Positions 23,420 to 35,400 of a stretch of DNA of 64,000 nucleotides are shown one piece after another. This stretch comes from Trachythela sp. YZ-2020 (taxonomy: Eukaryota; Cnidaria; Anthozoa; Malacalcyonacea; Clavulariidae). The notes below the pieces were generated by a model. It worked only from the letters and a program-made list of their open reading frames with translations. It ran no database searches and was not told where the DNA came from. The stretch is from NCBI GenBank assembly GCA_016169945.1, contig JADLSH010000145.1, forward strand, positions 3,099,501-3,163,500. The letters run 5' to 3'. How positions within the stretch are numbered: position 1 is the stretch's first letter; each line of letters starts with the position of its first letter. The position numbers were made by a program, and so were the translations under genes.

Positions 23420-25257
23420 AACTTACAAACCATTCTCGGATACGATTTCTTGTACCAAACCAGGACGCAATCCAGCTCCATGGATCAATGGGTACCATCC
23501 TAAGCGCTATAAGAAAGAAAGAGTCAGCTTGGCAAAAACTTAAGGCTTCTCCAAACTGTTTTTGAGCTCAGCTTGCGTTCTGAAGTCAAACGCATGTTGC
23601 GGAAAAGTCGGGAAAAGTTTTTCAATTGTTTAGGAACTGATATCAAGTAAAATCCAAAGCGTTTCTGGTCGGTATTGAAAAGGAGCTCAAAGACAAGAAA
23701 CATCCCTGACATTCATGGCCAACGAAATATTCCAGGTAACTATAGACCAATATCAGTTTTGCCGGCCATTAGCAAAATTATGGAACGAATTCTATATGAT
23801 CAACTCTATTACTATTTAACAAAATTTGAACTTCTCAGTGATTCTCAATTTGGTTTTCGAAAATTTCACTCCACAGCTACTGCATTACTAGACTGTACAA
23901 ATGATTGGTATATGAATTTAGACAGGAAAATGTTTAACCTAGTAGTTTTAATTGATTTAAAAAAAGCATTTGATACTGTTGATCATCAAATTCTATTGAG
24001 GAAATTAGAGCTATATGGAATAAAAGGACACGCTCTAACTTTGCTCAAATCTTATCTCACAAACCGAAATCAGAAATGCCAAATAAAAAACTCCCTTTCA
24101 TCTGGGCGAGTAATTAAATGTGGTGTACCACAAGGCTCTATTTTGGGACCACTATTCTTTTTGCTATATATAAATGATTTACCTCAATGTCTAAATAAAA
24201 CAAAACCTCGTTTGTTTGCTGACGACACAAATCTGACAGCTTCGGGAGATTCTATAAATGACCTTGAGACTGCAGTAAATTCTGATTTAGAAAACCTTAG
24301 AAAATGGTTAATGGCCAATAAACTTAGCCTTAATGTAGCAAAGACTGAATTCATGTTAATTGGTTCAAAATCAATGATAAAAAAGATCTCTGATTCTCAT
24401 CTGAATGTTTTCATTGATAATAAACAAATTAAACAAGTTTATGAATGCAAAACTCTTGGAGTAACAGTTGACCAGCATTTATCTTGGAAAAGTAATACTG
24501 AAAATATTTGCAAAAAAATAACTTCAGGAATCTCTGCTATTCGTCGAGTCAAACCCTTTGTTGACACAGAAACACTTATTTCCATATATAACGCTATTGT
24601 TCGCCCATACTTCGATTACTGCTGTGAAGTATGGGATGTGTTTGGTGAAACACAATCAAAACGACTTCAAAAACTCCAAAATCGAGCTGCTAGAATTATC
24701 TTGAGTATGAGCAATGACGTAGATCATTCTATTGCTTTGCGTGCATTGGGTTGGGAACCACTCCAAACAGAAAGGAAGAAGGCTAAAGCAAGAATGGTAT
24801 ATAAAGTATTAAATAAAATGGGCCCCAAATCACTCACAAATCTATTTTCATATAAAAGTGAGAAAACAAACTATCACCTTCGGGACATTTCAAGTGGTCT
24901 TTGTTTACCAAAACCGCGTACTAATAATATGAAAAATAGTTTCATGTATGACGGAGCAAACCTTTGGAACTCTATTCCAAAAGAAATTAGGGAAAGCAAA
25001 TCACTTTCTTCCTTTCGAAATAAAATCGCTGCTCACATCTATGTCTATGAACAATAAGTATTGTAAATAATATACCCTGTAAATAGTCTACCAACTATTT
25101 TGATACTCTATATATCTTTTAAACTTATATATTTTGTAAATAACTCTGAATAACACTTTGTAATGTACTTTTTTTTGGCACACGCCCCTCGTGGAAATCA
25201 GCTTCGGTTGACGGGGTCAGCGTGTATAAATAAAATTTCTATCTATCTATCTATCTA
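23420..25257 (+). mobile_element. 5'-truncated CR1/L2-type LINE, copy 1
   Basis: The element starts in decayed sequence between the endonuclease and reverse transcriptase (frames around 23500-23700 include EVKRMLRKSREKFFN). It continues with an intact reverse transcriptase frame and ends in a CTAT microsatellite tail at about 25236-25257, typical of non-LTR 3' ends. No target duplication was identified. Confidence 0.85.
23675..25057 (+). CDS. Non-LTR retrotransposon reverse transcriptase (ORF2 C-terminal part)
   Basis: The 460-residue frame contains the canonical blocks in order: NYRPISVLPAISKIMER, FGFRK, LIDLKKAFDTVDH, the GVPQGSILGPLFFLLYIND block, catalytic FADDT, and the thumb and C-terminal region with YNAIVRPYFDYC and LQKLQNRAARII. 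It belongs to the jockey/CR1/L2 group. The N-terminal endonuclease is missing, and the first 20 residues or so fuse to upstream sequence across an internal deletion (near TRNIPDIHG). The frame is open to its natural stop, but a truncated copy is not autonomous. Confidence 0.88.
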   Translation: MKRSSKTRNIPDIHGQRNIPGNYRPISVLPAISKIMERILYDQLYYYLTKFELLSDSQFGFRKFHSTATALLDCTNDWYMNLDRKMFNLVVLIDLKKAFDTVDHQILLRKLELYGIKGHALTLLKSYLTNRNQKCQIKNSLSSGRVIKCGVPQGSILGPLFFLLYINDLPQCLNKTKPRLFADDTNLTASGDSINDLETAVNSDLENLRKWLMANKLSLNVAKTEFMLIGSKSMIKKISDSHLNVFIDNKQIKQVYECKTLGVTVDQHLSWKSNTENICKKITSGISAIRRVKPFVDTETLISIYNAIVRPYFDYCCEVWDVFGETQSKRLQKLQNRAARIILSMSNDVDHSIALRALGWEPLQTERKKAKARMVYKVLNKMGPKSLTNLFSYKSEKTNYHLRDISSGLCLPKPRTNNMKNSFMYDGANLWNSIPKEIRESKSLSSFRNKIAAHIYVYEQ

Positions 25258-25320
25258 TTTCATCGGCTAACAACATCAACACAACTGACACAACAACAAC
25301 AACAACAACGCAACGAACAG

Positions 25321-26335
25321 TGGCCGATAATCCAGATGGAATAGCAAACCTGTTTAACCAATACTTTGCGTCAGTATACTCACATCTGGTGTACCGCAAG
25401 GTTCTATATTTGGTCCAGCATTATTTCTTCTCTACGTCAATGATCTTCCAAGAACTGTAAAGTCAAGTCGGCCGGGTTGCTATGTTTGCGGATGATACTA
25501 AAGTCTTCAAGGCAATACAATCGCCTAATGATGCGGTAGAGTTACAGGAAGATATCAGTAACCTGGAAAGTTGGTCATCTACATATGGCTTAACATTCAA
25601 TGAAACCAAATGCAAAGCACAAGCAATTACCCGTAAGATCAATCCAATCGCTACCACTTACTTGATGAAAGGCTCTCGGGTAACATCAATCAAAAACGAA
25701 CGTGACCTTGGTGTCTGCATATCCTCCGATTTAACTTTAAACAAACATGTTAACGAACAGTGTGCACGCGCAAATACAGATCTTAGCTACATCAGACGAA
25801 ACACACGAACAATTCACAGCATCTCAACAAGGAGAACCATTTACCTGTCCCTGGTACAATCACATCTTGGTTACACGTCACAAGTCTGGACACCTCAATC
25901 TATTGAACTTATGCGAAAACTACAGAGGCCTCAAAGACGTGCAACAAAATACATCCTTAATCTTCCATTCATTAGTTCTTTTAGTTATACATCCAGATTG
26001 CAGACTCTTCATCTACTTCCGATTTGTTACTGGTATGAATACCTTGATATGGTACATTTCTTTAAAGCAACTCATGGACTTACCAGCTCCTCATTTGCCT
26101 TCCATACGAAAACAATAAGATGTACAAGATCATCCACCAACACGAACGCAGTAAAGTGACCAAGTCCTACAGTGCAAAACAACAACATACCAAAGATCGT
26201 TTCGGATCAGGGCTCAGTATTAGAACATGGAATACATTGACCGACACATTGGACTTAAGTATGGAGAACCTGAACTCGTTCAAATCTGTAATGCGACAGT
26301 ACTACTTTACAGCATTAGAGAAAACATTTTAAAAC
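25321..26335 (+). pseudogene. LINE reverse transcriptase fragment, copy 2
   Basis: Pieces in order: a short upstream frame ([18 protein letters not shown]), an internal deletion, [20 protein letters not shown] around 25381-25445, FADDT at 25485, then the C-terminal region to 26159 and in another frame 26120-26332 (SIRTWNTLTD). It differs from copy 1 and comes from a separate non-LTR lineage. At least two frameshifts and a deletion leave it inactive. Confidence 0.8.
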
Positions 26336-26689
26336 TATTTTTCCGAGATGCAATAGAGCAAGGACTTTAACCATCTCGATGATTTGTCTGATTGTGTTTT
26401 GGGTCCACAGTAATTCGTTTTTAGACTGTTGCGGATACTCAACCATCGTTCTAGTGTATAACGTTGTCGATGTATGTTGATGTATGTGTTTATGTAGAGT
26501 AGTGTACCTGATGGAAAAACAATTAAATGCAATTTTGCAATGGGAAATCATTTCGTCTGCAAACCTGCTAACTTTCTTTCTAAAAGATTTGGTGAAAAGT
26601 TTGCTAAGAAGACAAAAGATACACTGCCTGCAGAACCTCCGTTGGATATACCATAGAAATTATGACAATGTTTTGAATAGTTATAGAGA

Positions 26690-26735
26690 GGTCGACCGGA
26701 GTCCCGAAGGTGCGAGTTCGAATCCCGCTCGAGTC
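26690..26735 (+). repeat. tRNA-like 3' half (possible SINE relic)
   Basis: GAGTTCGAATCC (26714-26725) is a good polymerase III B box, with a plausible T-arm around it. No convincing A box, D-arm or acceptor stem lies upstream, so this is not a functional tRNA gene. Confidence 0.4.
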
Positions 26736-27219
26736 AACTTTTACAGTTAACTTTGGTAGTGTAAGAAATCATGTTGAAATTTTTTCTGTTGTTTTAGTAT
26801 GTGATAACTAACTTGTTAATATATGTACAATGTGGAAGGATAGTGTGACCTTGACTGACATTCTACCCTGCTGCTAGGCCTGCCTGCTAGTCTAACAACA
26901 GATCATCTGGAGTTCATAGTATTGTTTGACGTCATTGATGAAAATTATGACGCCAGTGATGGTTCAGTGTTGTTTGCCTTCACTTGTCTTTGGTGTATAT
27001 TTTTAACATAAAGTTGATTATAGTCGCTATGGTAATTTTCATTTTTTCGTCTTGTTCTCTAAGTATCAATCAATCAATTCTGCTCAAAATAATCTACCTT
27101 TTTCGCGCTGATACAAATTTTGTGTTAACTGCATGGCTTAAAGACCTTAAAATGGATGGTAGAAAATTAAACTGTGTAGTATGTCTAGGACAATTCGGGA
27201 AACTGCTGATTAAGTAAAC

Positions 27220-28560
27220 CTTTGCATACTATTAAAGAAGATCATGAATATTTTGGTATTTATTTCCATATATATTTCCATTATACAGGTGCTTTTCCCT
27301 CCCCCCCTGCACTAGCTGGGTGATCCACAAATGCCTTCAATAGAGAGGGCAGATACGGCGGTACGATACTTGTTAAGTGAGAATTTAAGGTTATATTTAC
27401 TAAAAATTCCAGCTGTGTCTGATACCGGTCTAGTGATTCACCAGGGCGTGTTTTAATGAAAGATTGACTAAAGATCGTTTTGATGAAAGATAACTAAAAT
27501 TAATGAAATAGGAGAATGTAAATAACAAACAGCGTGATATTTTTAAAATATAGAACTGCGGGGTGTTTATATGGTTTTTGGCCTTGAGAGATACGCTCGA
27601 GCAAACTTTGTCGTGCGTTGATGTTTACACAAATTATCAAATATCAATGTGTAATCCGATTTGGAGTTTTGACTGCCGCATGCAAATGACGCATTTTGAG
27701 TGAACTGCCCCATTAATTGATGACTAGTATATTTTGCATAGTTATATTTAGTTATAGTTATATCTATATTTACATTTAGTATAGTTTAATTCATGGTTAA
27801 TACATTCATGACTAGTGTAAACGAAGAAAATTAAATAGTTAATTTAAGGACATAATTTTTGTAACTTAAAGTGAGCCATTCCATGCAATAATTAAATGCT
27901 TGTTCTCTAAACAACATTTCTACGTACTTAAATCATTCGTCCTTAGATCTTAGCCGCGTGATTTTCCCCGTTGGAAGCACAGTTGTAGCTCCGAAATGGC
28001 CTATTGTGTGTATTGGCAGATCAAGGATTCTCGAGCAAAAAGTAATCTAACCTTGTAAAAGATAACTTTTCTACATACAACCTTATAAACCGCCCTTATG
28101 TTATCGATTTGAAGTTTAAGCAAAAGGCGCAAGGACTCTTGACGTTAGCTCTATTTTAAAACAAATCCATGAATAAATAATATTGATAGATTTTATTTAA
28201 GTTTACTGAACGGGAATACTGTGAAAAAACCGGTTCCCATTTGTTGATAATTCACTGTACTCTTCCAAGATTGTAAATTTCTTTGCAAATTTTGTAAATT
28301 TCTAAAGGCTATAGTACCTTAAAATCTCAGTTTTCTTTCAATTTATGAGCAGGTAAATGCTACCTGTTCCACAGAAAACAGCGATCCAGTCCATAAACGA
28401 AACATAACAGGAGTGTAACATGAAAACGAGGCTCATAGATCAGACCCACGTGTGAAAGTGAAATCTGTTCCTATATTGTTCTTCCTAAATAAGTTCAGTA
28501 ATGTTGGAAACACACAGTTGGTTTCTCTAGCCTTCATATACAGTCGAACCCCTTAGACCG
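27220..28560. other. AT-rich sequence without recognised features
   Basis: No supported gene or defined repeat is visible. Open frames are short. Confidence 0.45.
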
Positions 28561-28626
28561 TTTGGGACTTTGCAAATGTGTTCGCCTGAAAGAGGTGTTT
28601 GTTCAATAGTGTTTATACGATAATAG

Positions 28627-28741
28627 TTGGCAGAGCGCTGCACTGATTCGATTCCTGCCAGAGAGCCTATAGTTGCATTTTTCGCAACTGCTCCTGGTTG
28701 AGTCTAGAAATATGTATATAATTTTCGCTCGAAATTTCCAT
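28627..28741 (+). mobile_element. tRNA-derived SINE fragment
   Basis: AGAGCGCTGCAC, an internal deletion, then GATTCGATTCCTGCCAGAG and the SINE body (CTATAGTTGCATTTTTCGCA). The same family is seen in full at 57227-57402. The tRNA-like head is damaged. Confidence 0.7.
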
Positions 28742-29354
28742 CTTATTACAACCACCATCAACATTTATTCGACAGTATAGTATCTTATTAACGTACATTG
28801 GGACAATACATCACTGCGTATGCATCAGTTATGAGTTGTTTTAATTATTTTATATAAGCTTGAGAATCATAAATTACATTGACAAAAACATATAAAATCT
28901 TTAAAGATAAGATTGGACGATTTGACAACAGGACTGAATTGCCATACTAAATCCATCCATATAACATAAAGTTCATAAAACAATAAAATACACACAGCGT
29001 AATAGTCAACTCTCCGGTATTTTAACAGCTTTATTGGGCACATAAAAAATAAATTACAAGGTTTAGTTAGAGTGAGACTAGAGTGTATGAGACCCATGCA
29101 AGATTAAAGCTACAACTAGTTTAAAAGACCATACAGCATAATTATAAGCATATTGCTATTACGTATATACAGTGATTAAAAACATTTGGTTGTAATCATT
29201 GCTACGACCTGAATATTTTCGTGGTAAGCCAATCCTTGAGATGACGTTATAGACATTTCACCATGCTGTTTGGTGACCGGGAATCACCATGCTCAGGTTG
29301 ACATGTGTGACCTTACTCTGCCAACGCAGCGCCGTACCCTGCCTGACACGAGAG

Positions 29355-29361
29355 TATAAAA
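29355..29361 (+). promoter_or_regulatory. TATA box of peroxidase gene 1
   Basis: TATAAAA lies 74 bases upstream of the initiator ATG at 29435, which places transcription start around 29385. Confidence 0.6.
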
Positions 29362-29434
29362 TCTGCAGGCTGGCTGATCCAGACACAGATTACTCTGAAC
29401 ATACAGATAAGCCGGTGAACAATCTTTTGGAAAA

Positions 29435-32400
29435 ATGTCCTGGAAAGTGATTTTTGTTTGCTTGTTGATTCTTTTGGTGCTTTCGTTTGATACAGGCAGT
29501 GCGAAGAAAAGTGAGTATAATTACACCAAATAGATATTAACATCCATGCTAGTACTAGATAGGTTAAGAGTCTGCTGCCTGTTTCATTATAAAGAATGCT
29601 TCCAAGTCATCCGTTTTCTTAAATGACGTACGTTATAACGTTAAGGTTTACATGCAGAAACCTTTCAATCCTTTTAAATCAACGATAGCTTCCTTAACCA
29701 ACCAATACTTTTTAATTACACACGACTGTAATTCTGCACATGTAATTATTGAATTAGTAAAGATCTAATTGCCTGTGTCATGCAGTTAAACAAAAAAAAG
29801 ATATGCTCCACGATGCCTATTTTACGTAATAATTGCGCGATCACTTGTACTATATCCGATTTGTATAACAGTTTACCATTTTTTTTTACCAAACTGGATA
29901 AAAACAAAAACCTATAAAGGAAAGTAACTCGCCAAGAAAATCGCAGTGATCCGAAAGCGACATAAAGGTTTGGTCATGCTTTTCAAAACAATGAGTCGGA
30001 GAATCGAAATAATAATAGTAATTAATATACATCATGCAGTTGCAGGATTTGGCACAAAAATTTGCGGATGAATTGCCGATTTATCAAACATTTTCGCCTG
30101 GAAAACCGGTACGTTCTAGCTCCTCGTTCTAGCTCCATTGCAGTACGTAAATCAGCAATGCCAGTGACTAGCCGAAACTTGAGAGAAAGTCCGTGTGAAA
30201 ATAAACCAATCCGTCTGTTCCAATATACGATCACATCCTGTACCGTAAAAATTATTATACCATGCATTCAGCTGTAACATAAAGCACGTTAAATCCCACT
30301 ATTATAGAATTCAGACTGTTAATTAAAGTCTCTAATCTATACTTACTATTTGCATTACAAAATTATGCAGATGGAGTGGAATGCAATTTTCTATTAGCCG
30401 CAACCTCGACAATTTGTACAAAACCTTCAGTCATAATTGGAATAGAGTAGAACCTTTTGTTACAAAATCTAAAATTGGCCAGCACGAAATATAACAAATA
30501 TTCATTTACCATCTGGTAAATCCCTAGCTGATGTCTTAAAGCGTGGATTGATAAACAGTTTAAGCATGCAACGAGCGCTGATCGACGTGTGATGCGGAAG
30601 TAGCCTGAGGCGAGTACGATTTTGATGAAAATTGAAGAAAAAACAGATTTTGGTGTCTAGCACTTGCGTTCATTTTTGTAAATGTAAATGTGTTTATTAA
30701 GTTTCTGACATTGCAACCAAAGGTTGAAATACGTCGAAATTAAATTAATATTACAGGTAATTAGAATTTATGTATGACTAATTATTTTTACAACAATTAA
30801 TTAAGATTTAAGATTAAGAATTCATAATAATGTCTATAAAAAATGTCACTAACATTAAATATCTATGATAGGAAGTTTTTGCAATTGACAGTTTTCGTTA
30901 AAATTGTTATATTTTATCAACACGTCGGTGTATGATAGAGATGAATCTATTATTCTCATGGCTCTCAACTGGATCCTTTCAAGTTCCACGCATATGTAAT
31001 TAGGAAGATTGTAATGCCATACTTGCGCACCATACTCCACAACTGGCCTTATACAGGTTACGTAAACTGATAGGAGAGTCTTGGTATCAGCACGTGCACG
31101 TTTTAGGAGCCTCAACATATATAGACGTTTCGATGCTTTTTTAACAATTTGACCAACATGTTCATTCCATTTCAAATGGTCGTTGAGAATTACTCCAAGT
31201 AACTTTGCAGATTGCACGACTTCAATCGGATGATTATTGAGCTTTAGCGGAGGTACGTTTGGTTTATTTTTCCAAAAACAAACCAAAAGTTCCATACATT
31301 TCTTAATATTCAACAACATATCGTTTTCCCCGCACCACTGGTTAATACCGTCCAAAATAGATTGTAATGAAGATGGTTGGTCTCTAGTGAGGGTTTCTGA
31401 TAGTGTAGAGTCATCGACATATTTCCATCGATCACGATAATTCGTTAGCTGGTCGTTTATCATTATGAGGAACAATAAAGACCCCAAGACTGTTCCCTGA
31501 GGGACACCTCCATTTACTGGTTCCAAACTAGAAAAACATTTCCCTATTCTTACTCGCTGCTTTCGTCCAGAAAGGAAGTTTCTTACCCATGCTATAAGGA
31601 TTGGGTCTATTTCCATTTCTTCCATTTTCGTAATCAGGATCTGGTGGTTTATCCTATCGAATGCTTTACTGAAGTCCAATAACAGAATTCTTACACATTT
31701 ATCAGGTTCCTCAGAAAGGCTGTAGAGATGGTGGAAAAGGGACACAAGTGCATGAGTTGTGGATCGTCCCCCGTAAGGCTCCGAATTGTTTTCGATCAAT
31801 GAGATGGTTAATCTGTGCCATAATCCAGTTAGCTACAAAATATTCCATGGTCTTTGAAAGAAGTTCCTTGTAAACATCTTGAGCAGATATATGGTATTTC
31901 GTTGGGTTGTAGTCTACAAAATTTGTTTCGTTATTTTCCAACTCAGATAAAGAGGCCATGGAATAGTGGAGAGAAAACTTTGGTTAATATGAGTTGCTAA
32001 TTGGGTCCCTCGAATTTCTTCTCCTGACACAATCATACTTGATACGATCCTATTTGTCGAGCGACCAGCAAGTAGATAGACTTCCACCAGAGCGCTGAAT
32101 TATCGCAGTTTTTAACTTTCCTTTCGAAGAAGGAGCTCAATGGTTATGCGTGTTTTTGACACATGTTTTTGATAACAAAACCCCAGTCCTTTGCTGTGAA
32201 TGCCATAAGCAAGTCATTAAAAAGTTTAATCGATCAGTTTAGCTAATATTTTATTAAAAAAACACAGCTATATACTGCTGAACATTGTGTTCTCAGACTG
32301 ATGTGGTCTACTAGAAATTATTTAGCATTAAAAACAATCGTTTTCAGCCTTGATATGTCCTAAGAATAGACTTCGATTTGGAACAAACTCTTAAAATATA

Positions 32401-35400
32401 AGCATGAGATATTAAGCAAAAAGTTCCCACATTCCCACATTCTAAGGTGCTGTTATTATCATCGTTGTAAAAATATATTTTCGCCGCCATGGAAATCGAG
32501 AAAGCCAAAGAGCTATCAAGGACAATATTCCGCATTAAATCTCTCTGTTTTACTTGGATGTTCGTGCGAAAACATGCTCGCCCTAGGCCACTGCCGCATC
32601 ACACGTCGACCAACCAAATCACAGCCGTTGCACCGCCCTATATATAAGCGCCCTGGTTTAAAGGAATGATTAAAATTCCTCTATTAAGTCTACTGAAACA
32701 TATTTATTTTATGTGAACAGACAGTTCTCTCAATCGCACGAGTTGTATGGAATATCTTGATATATCAGCCGGTCATGCACATAGATTTTCCGCGGATTTA
32801 TGGAAAGACGTAGTTGTCTTAGTTGATGGGACAGTCCTTAATTATAGTCTAATTTGTAACAAGTAGCAGTTCAGGCCGGCATATATTGAAATATAATGTG
32901 AATAAAATAATAAATAGTAAAGCACTCATGTTCTGAAAAATATAACAGAAGACTAATATAATTCACATTTTACAAACATATTATTTTTATTAATAGACTA
33001 GGAAATGTTGTTTATGTTGTTATAAAATTATTGCTGTAATTGAACAAAACGTGCGGAACAGCGCCCAGGTTCTCTAATTGGTTCCCGATTGGTTCTCTAA
33101 TTATCACGCGGTCGTGCATTCTTGTATCTAATTGGCTTTCTAATTTAGGGAATTATTTCGGTAGTCAGGTAACAATTATTCCAAGTTGTCTAATTTGAAT
33201 ACGGAAAGATTAATAGCCAATGAAATGTCTCCATTTTTCATAAATTAAAGAAGTTAAGGACGTCCAATCAGATGTCTTTCCAATGTAAATCGACATGACT
33301 GGGACAAAGTATTTTAATCCGACTTCTGGCGCGGTCTCTCTGTGATCGAGAGTACCATTTGTTCGCAGGCTAGAGTGGGTGCTCAATGGAGGAATTAGCG
33401 TGTGCATGGAAGATGTCAAGTAATATACAGGGTGTATAAAAAAAACGCAACCACTCACTTAATATTCTAAGATATTCATATAACACTTAAGCACAAAATA
33501 TGTTAGGCCCCTGGGAATTTAAAATGGCTTCTAATCGCACAAATCAGCTAAACTAATAATGGTGCAGCTCACAACCGAACAACGAATTTTCATAGTTTTA
33601 CAGTACAACCGAAATCAAAACACAACTGAAGTGCAAAACCTTTTTCGAGCAAGGAACGTCAGGAAATATTCGAGTGAAGGAACGAGCCTTAATCTCAACA
33701 AAGGTAATTCTGACAGGCGAAGAACAGCACGATCGGAGGAAAACATTGCCGCTGAATTCCCAGGGGCCTAAAATCTATTGTGCTTGAAAACAAAGTGAAT
33801 ATCTTAGAATATTAAGTGTTGCGTTTTTTTTGATACACCCTGTATGAACTACGAGAGCGAGTGTTTCACCGGGATATCCAAACACGAGAAAACATTGTAT
33901 GAAAATACGAGCGCGTAGCGCGAGTGTTTTTGTTAATTGTGTTCGAGTGTTTGGAAATCCCGGTGGAACACGAGCTCGAGTTGTTCATACAGGGTGTCTC
34001 AAAAAAAATGGTAATCCAACTTTAGCATGCCATTGTGCGTTAATTACTCGGTGCATGAACGTAATTGTTTCATAATCATAAAGATCAGGCTTTTAGCTGT
34101 TGGATGACACGTTTTTCATCCAATATGGAGGGAAAATGAGCAAATACGAGCCCGATAAAAATTGTTTGTCGAAATTGCATATTTTCACCGTTGAGAATTG
34201 GGCCTAAAACTATTGAAAATTAACTCCCTTTAGGACTTAAGTTGATGAATTTCACTGCAATAAAATACCTGCGTATGCATAATTATTATAAACATCTTGT
34301 AAACCAGCTCTAAACTCATTGTTAAAATGACATATTCGTGATTAATTGCTTTCTTTTGTTATGCACTGCTTTAATTAGGCACAGAGCTGAAAATATGCGA
34401 TTTCTCGTATTTGCAACAGCTAAAAGCCTGATCTTTCTTAATATAAAAAAATTACGCTCGTTTACCAAGTCATTTATGCACAATAGCGCGCTGAAGTTGG
34501 ATTATCTTTTTTTGAGACACCCTGTATGACTTCTCAAATGAGTCGAGACGTAACAGAATGTTTTCGCTTGCTGATTTGAATAGAATTCGTAACCAAGCAT
34601 AACGTCGTTAGGAATTCTATTCAAGTAAACAAGTGATTTGAAAACAATGCATAAGTAAGTGGGCATACCGTATTTACTCGATTGAGCGCCGCCCCGAATG
34701 AGCGCCGCATTTGAGATCAAATGTTTTTAATAATATAATAATAATAATAATAATATAATATATTTATATAGCGCTAACTCCAAATTGCCCAGAGCGCCGC
34801 CCCCGAATGAGCGCCGCACTAAACAGTGTAAAAACTTTCCGCCGTCAAAATGGGGACATTTAGTAACAAAGACATTTAAAACTTGTTTATTTTATTGTTA
34901 AAAGTTCTTGTTATAATTCACAAATAAAAGTTTTTTTAAAGAGCGCCGCCCCCGATTGAGCGCCGCCCCCGAATGAGCGCCGCATCTGAAGCTCTGAAAA
35001 TTTAAAGAGCGTCGCGGCGCTCAAACGAGTAAATACGGTAAGTTAAAGTATATATATAAGCCGCAAATTGTCCAACACATCTGTCACGAGGAAGGAAAGG
35101 TTCACGAATCGCGCTGTCTTGTTGACATTTACAACCTTTACATTAGTTTGGCTAAGGTTAAGAATAACAACGCATCGGCATTTTACTTTAGGCCGAACAG
35201 TATAGATTTAGCTTTTGATAAGAGTCCTGTTTGTGTAAACACAGTTAAACACTTTATCAAACATTTTGCCAAGTATGTCTGTATGTGTAAATCTTTAGGT
35301 TTTCCTATGAAAACATCACATAGTTTACGGGTGACATGTGCTACTACCTTATTTCAGCGTGGAGTTGACGAAAACCTAATTCGTGAAAGAACGAATGCGT

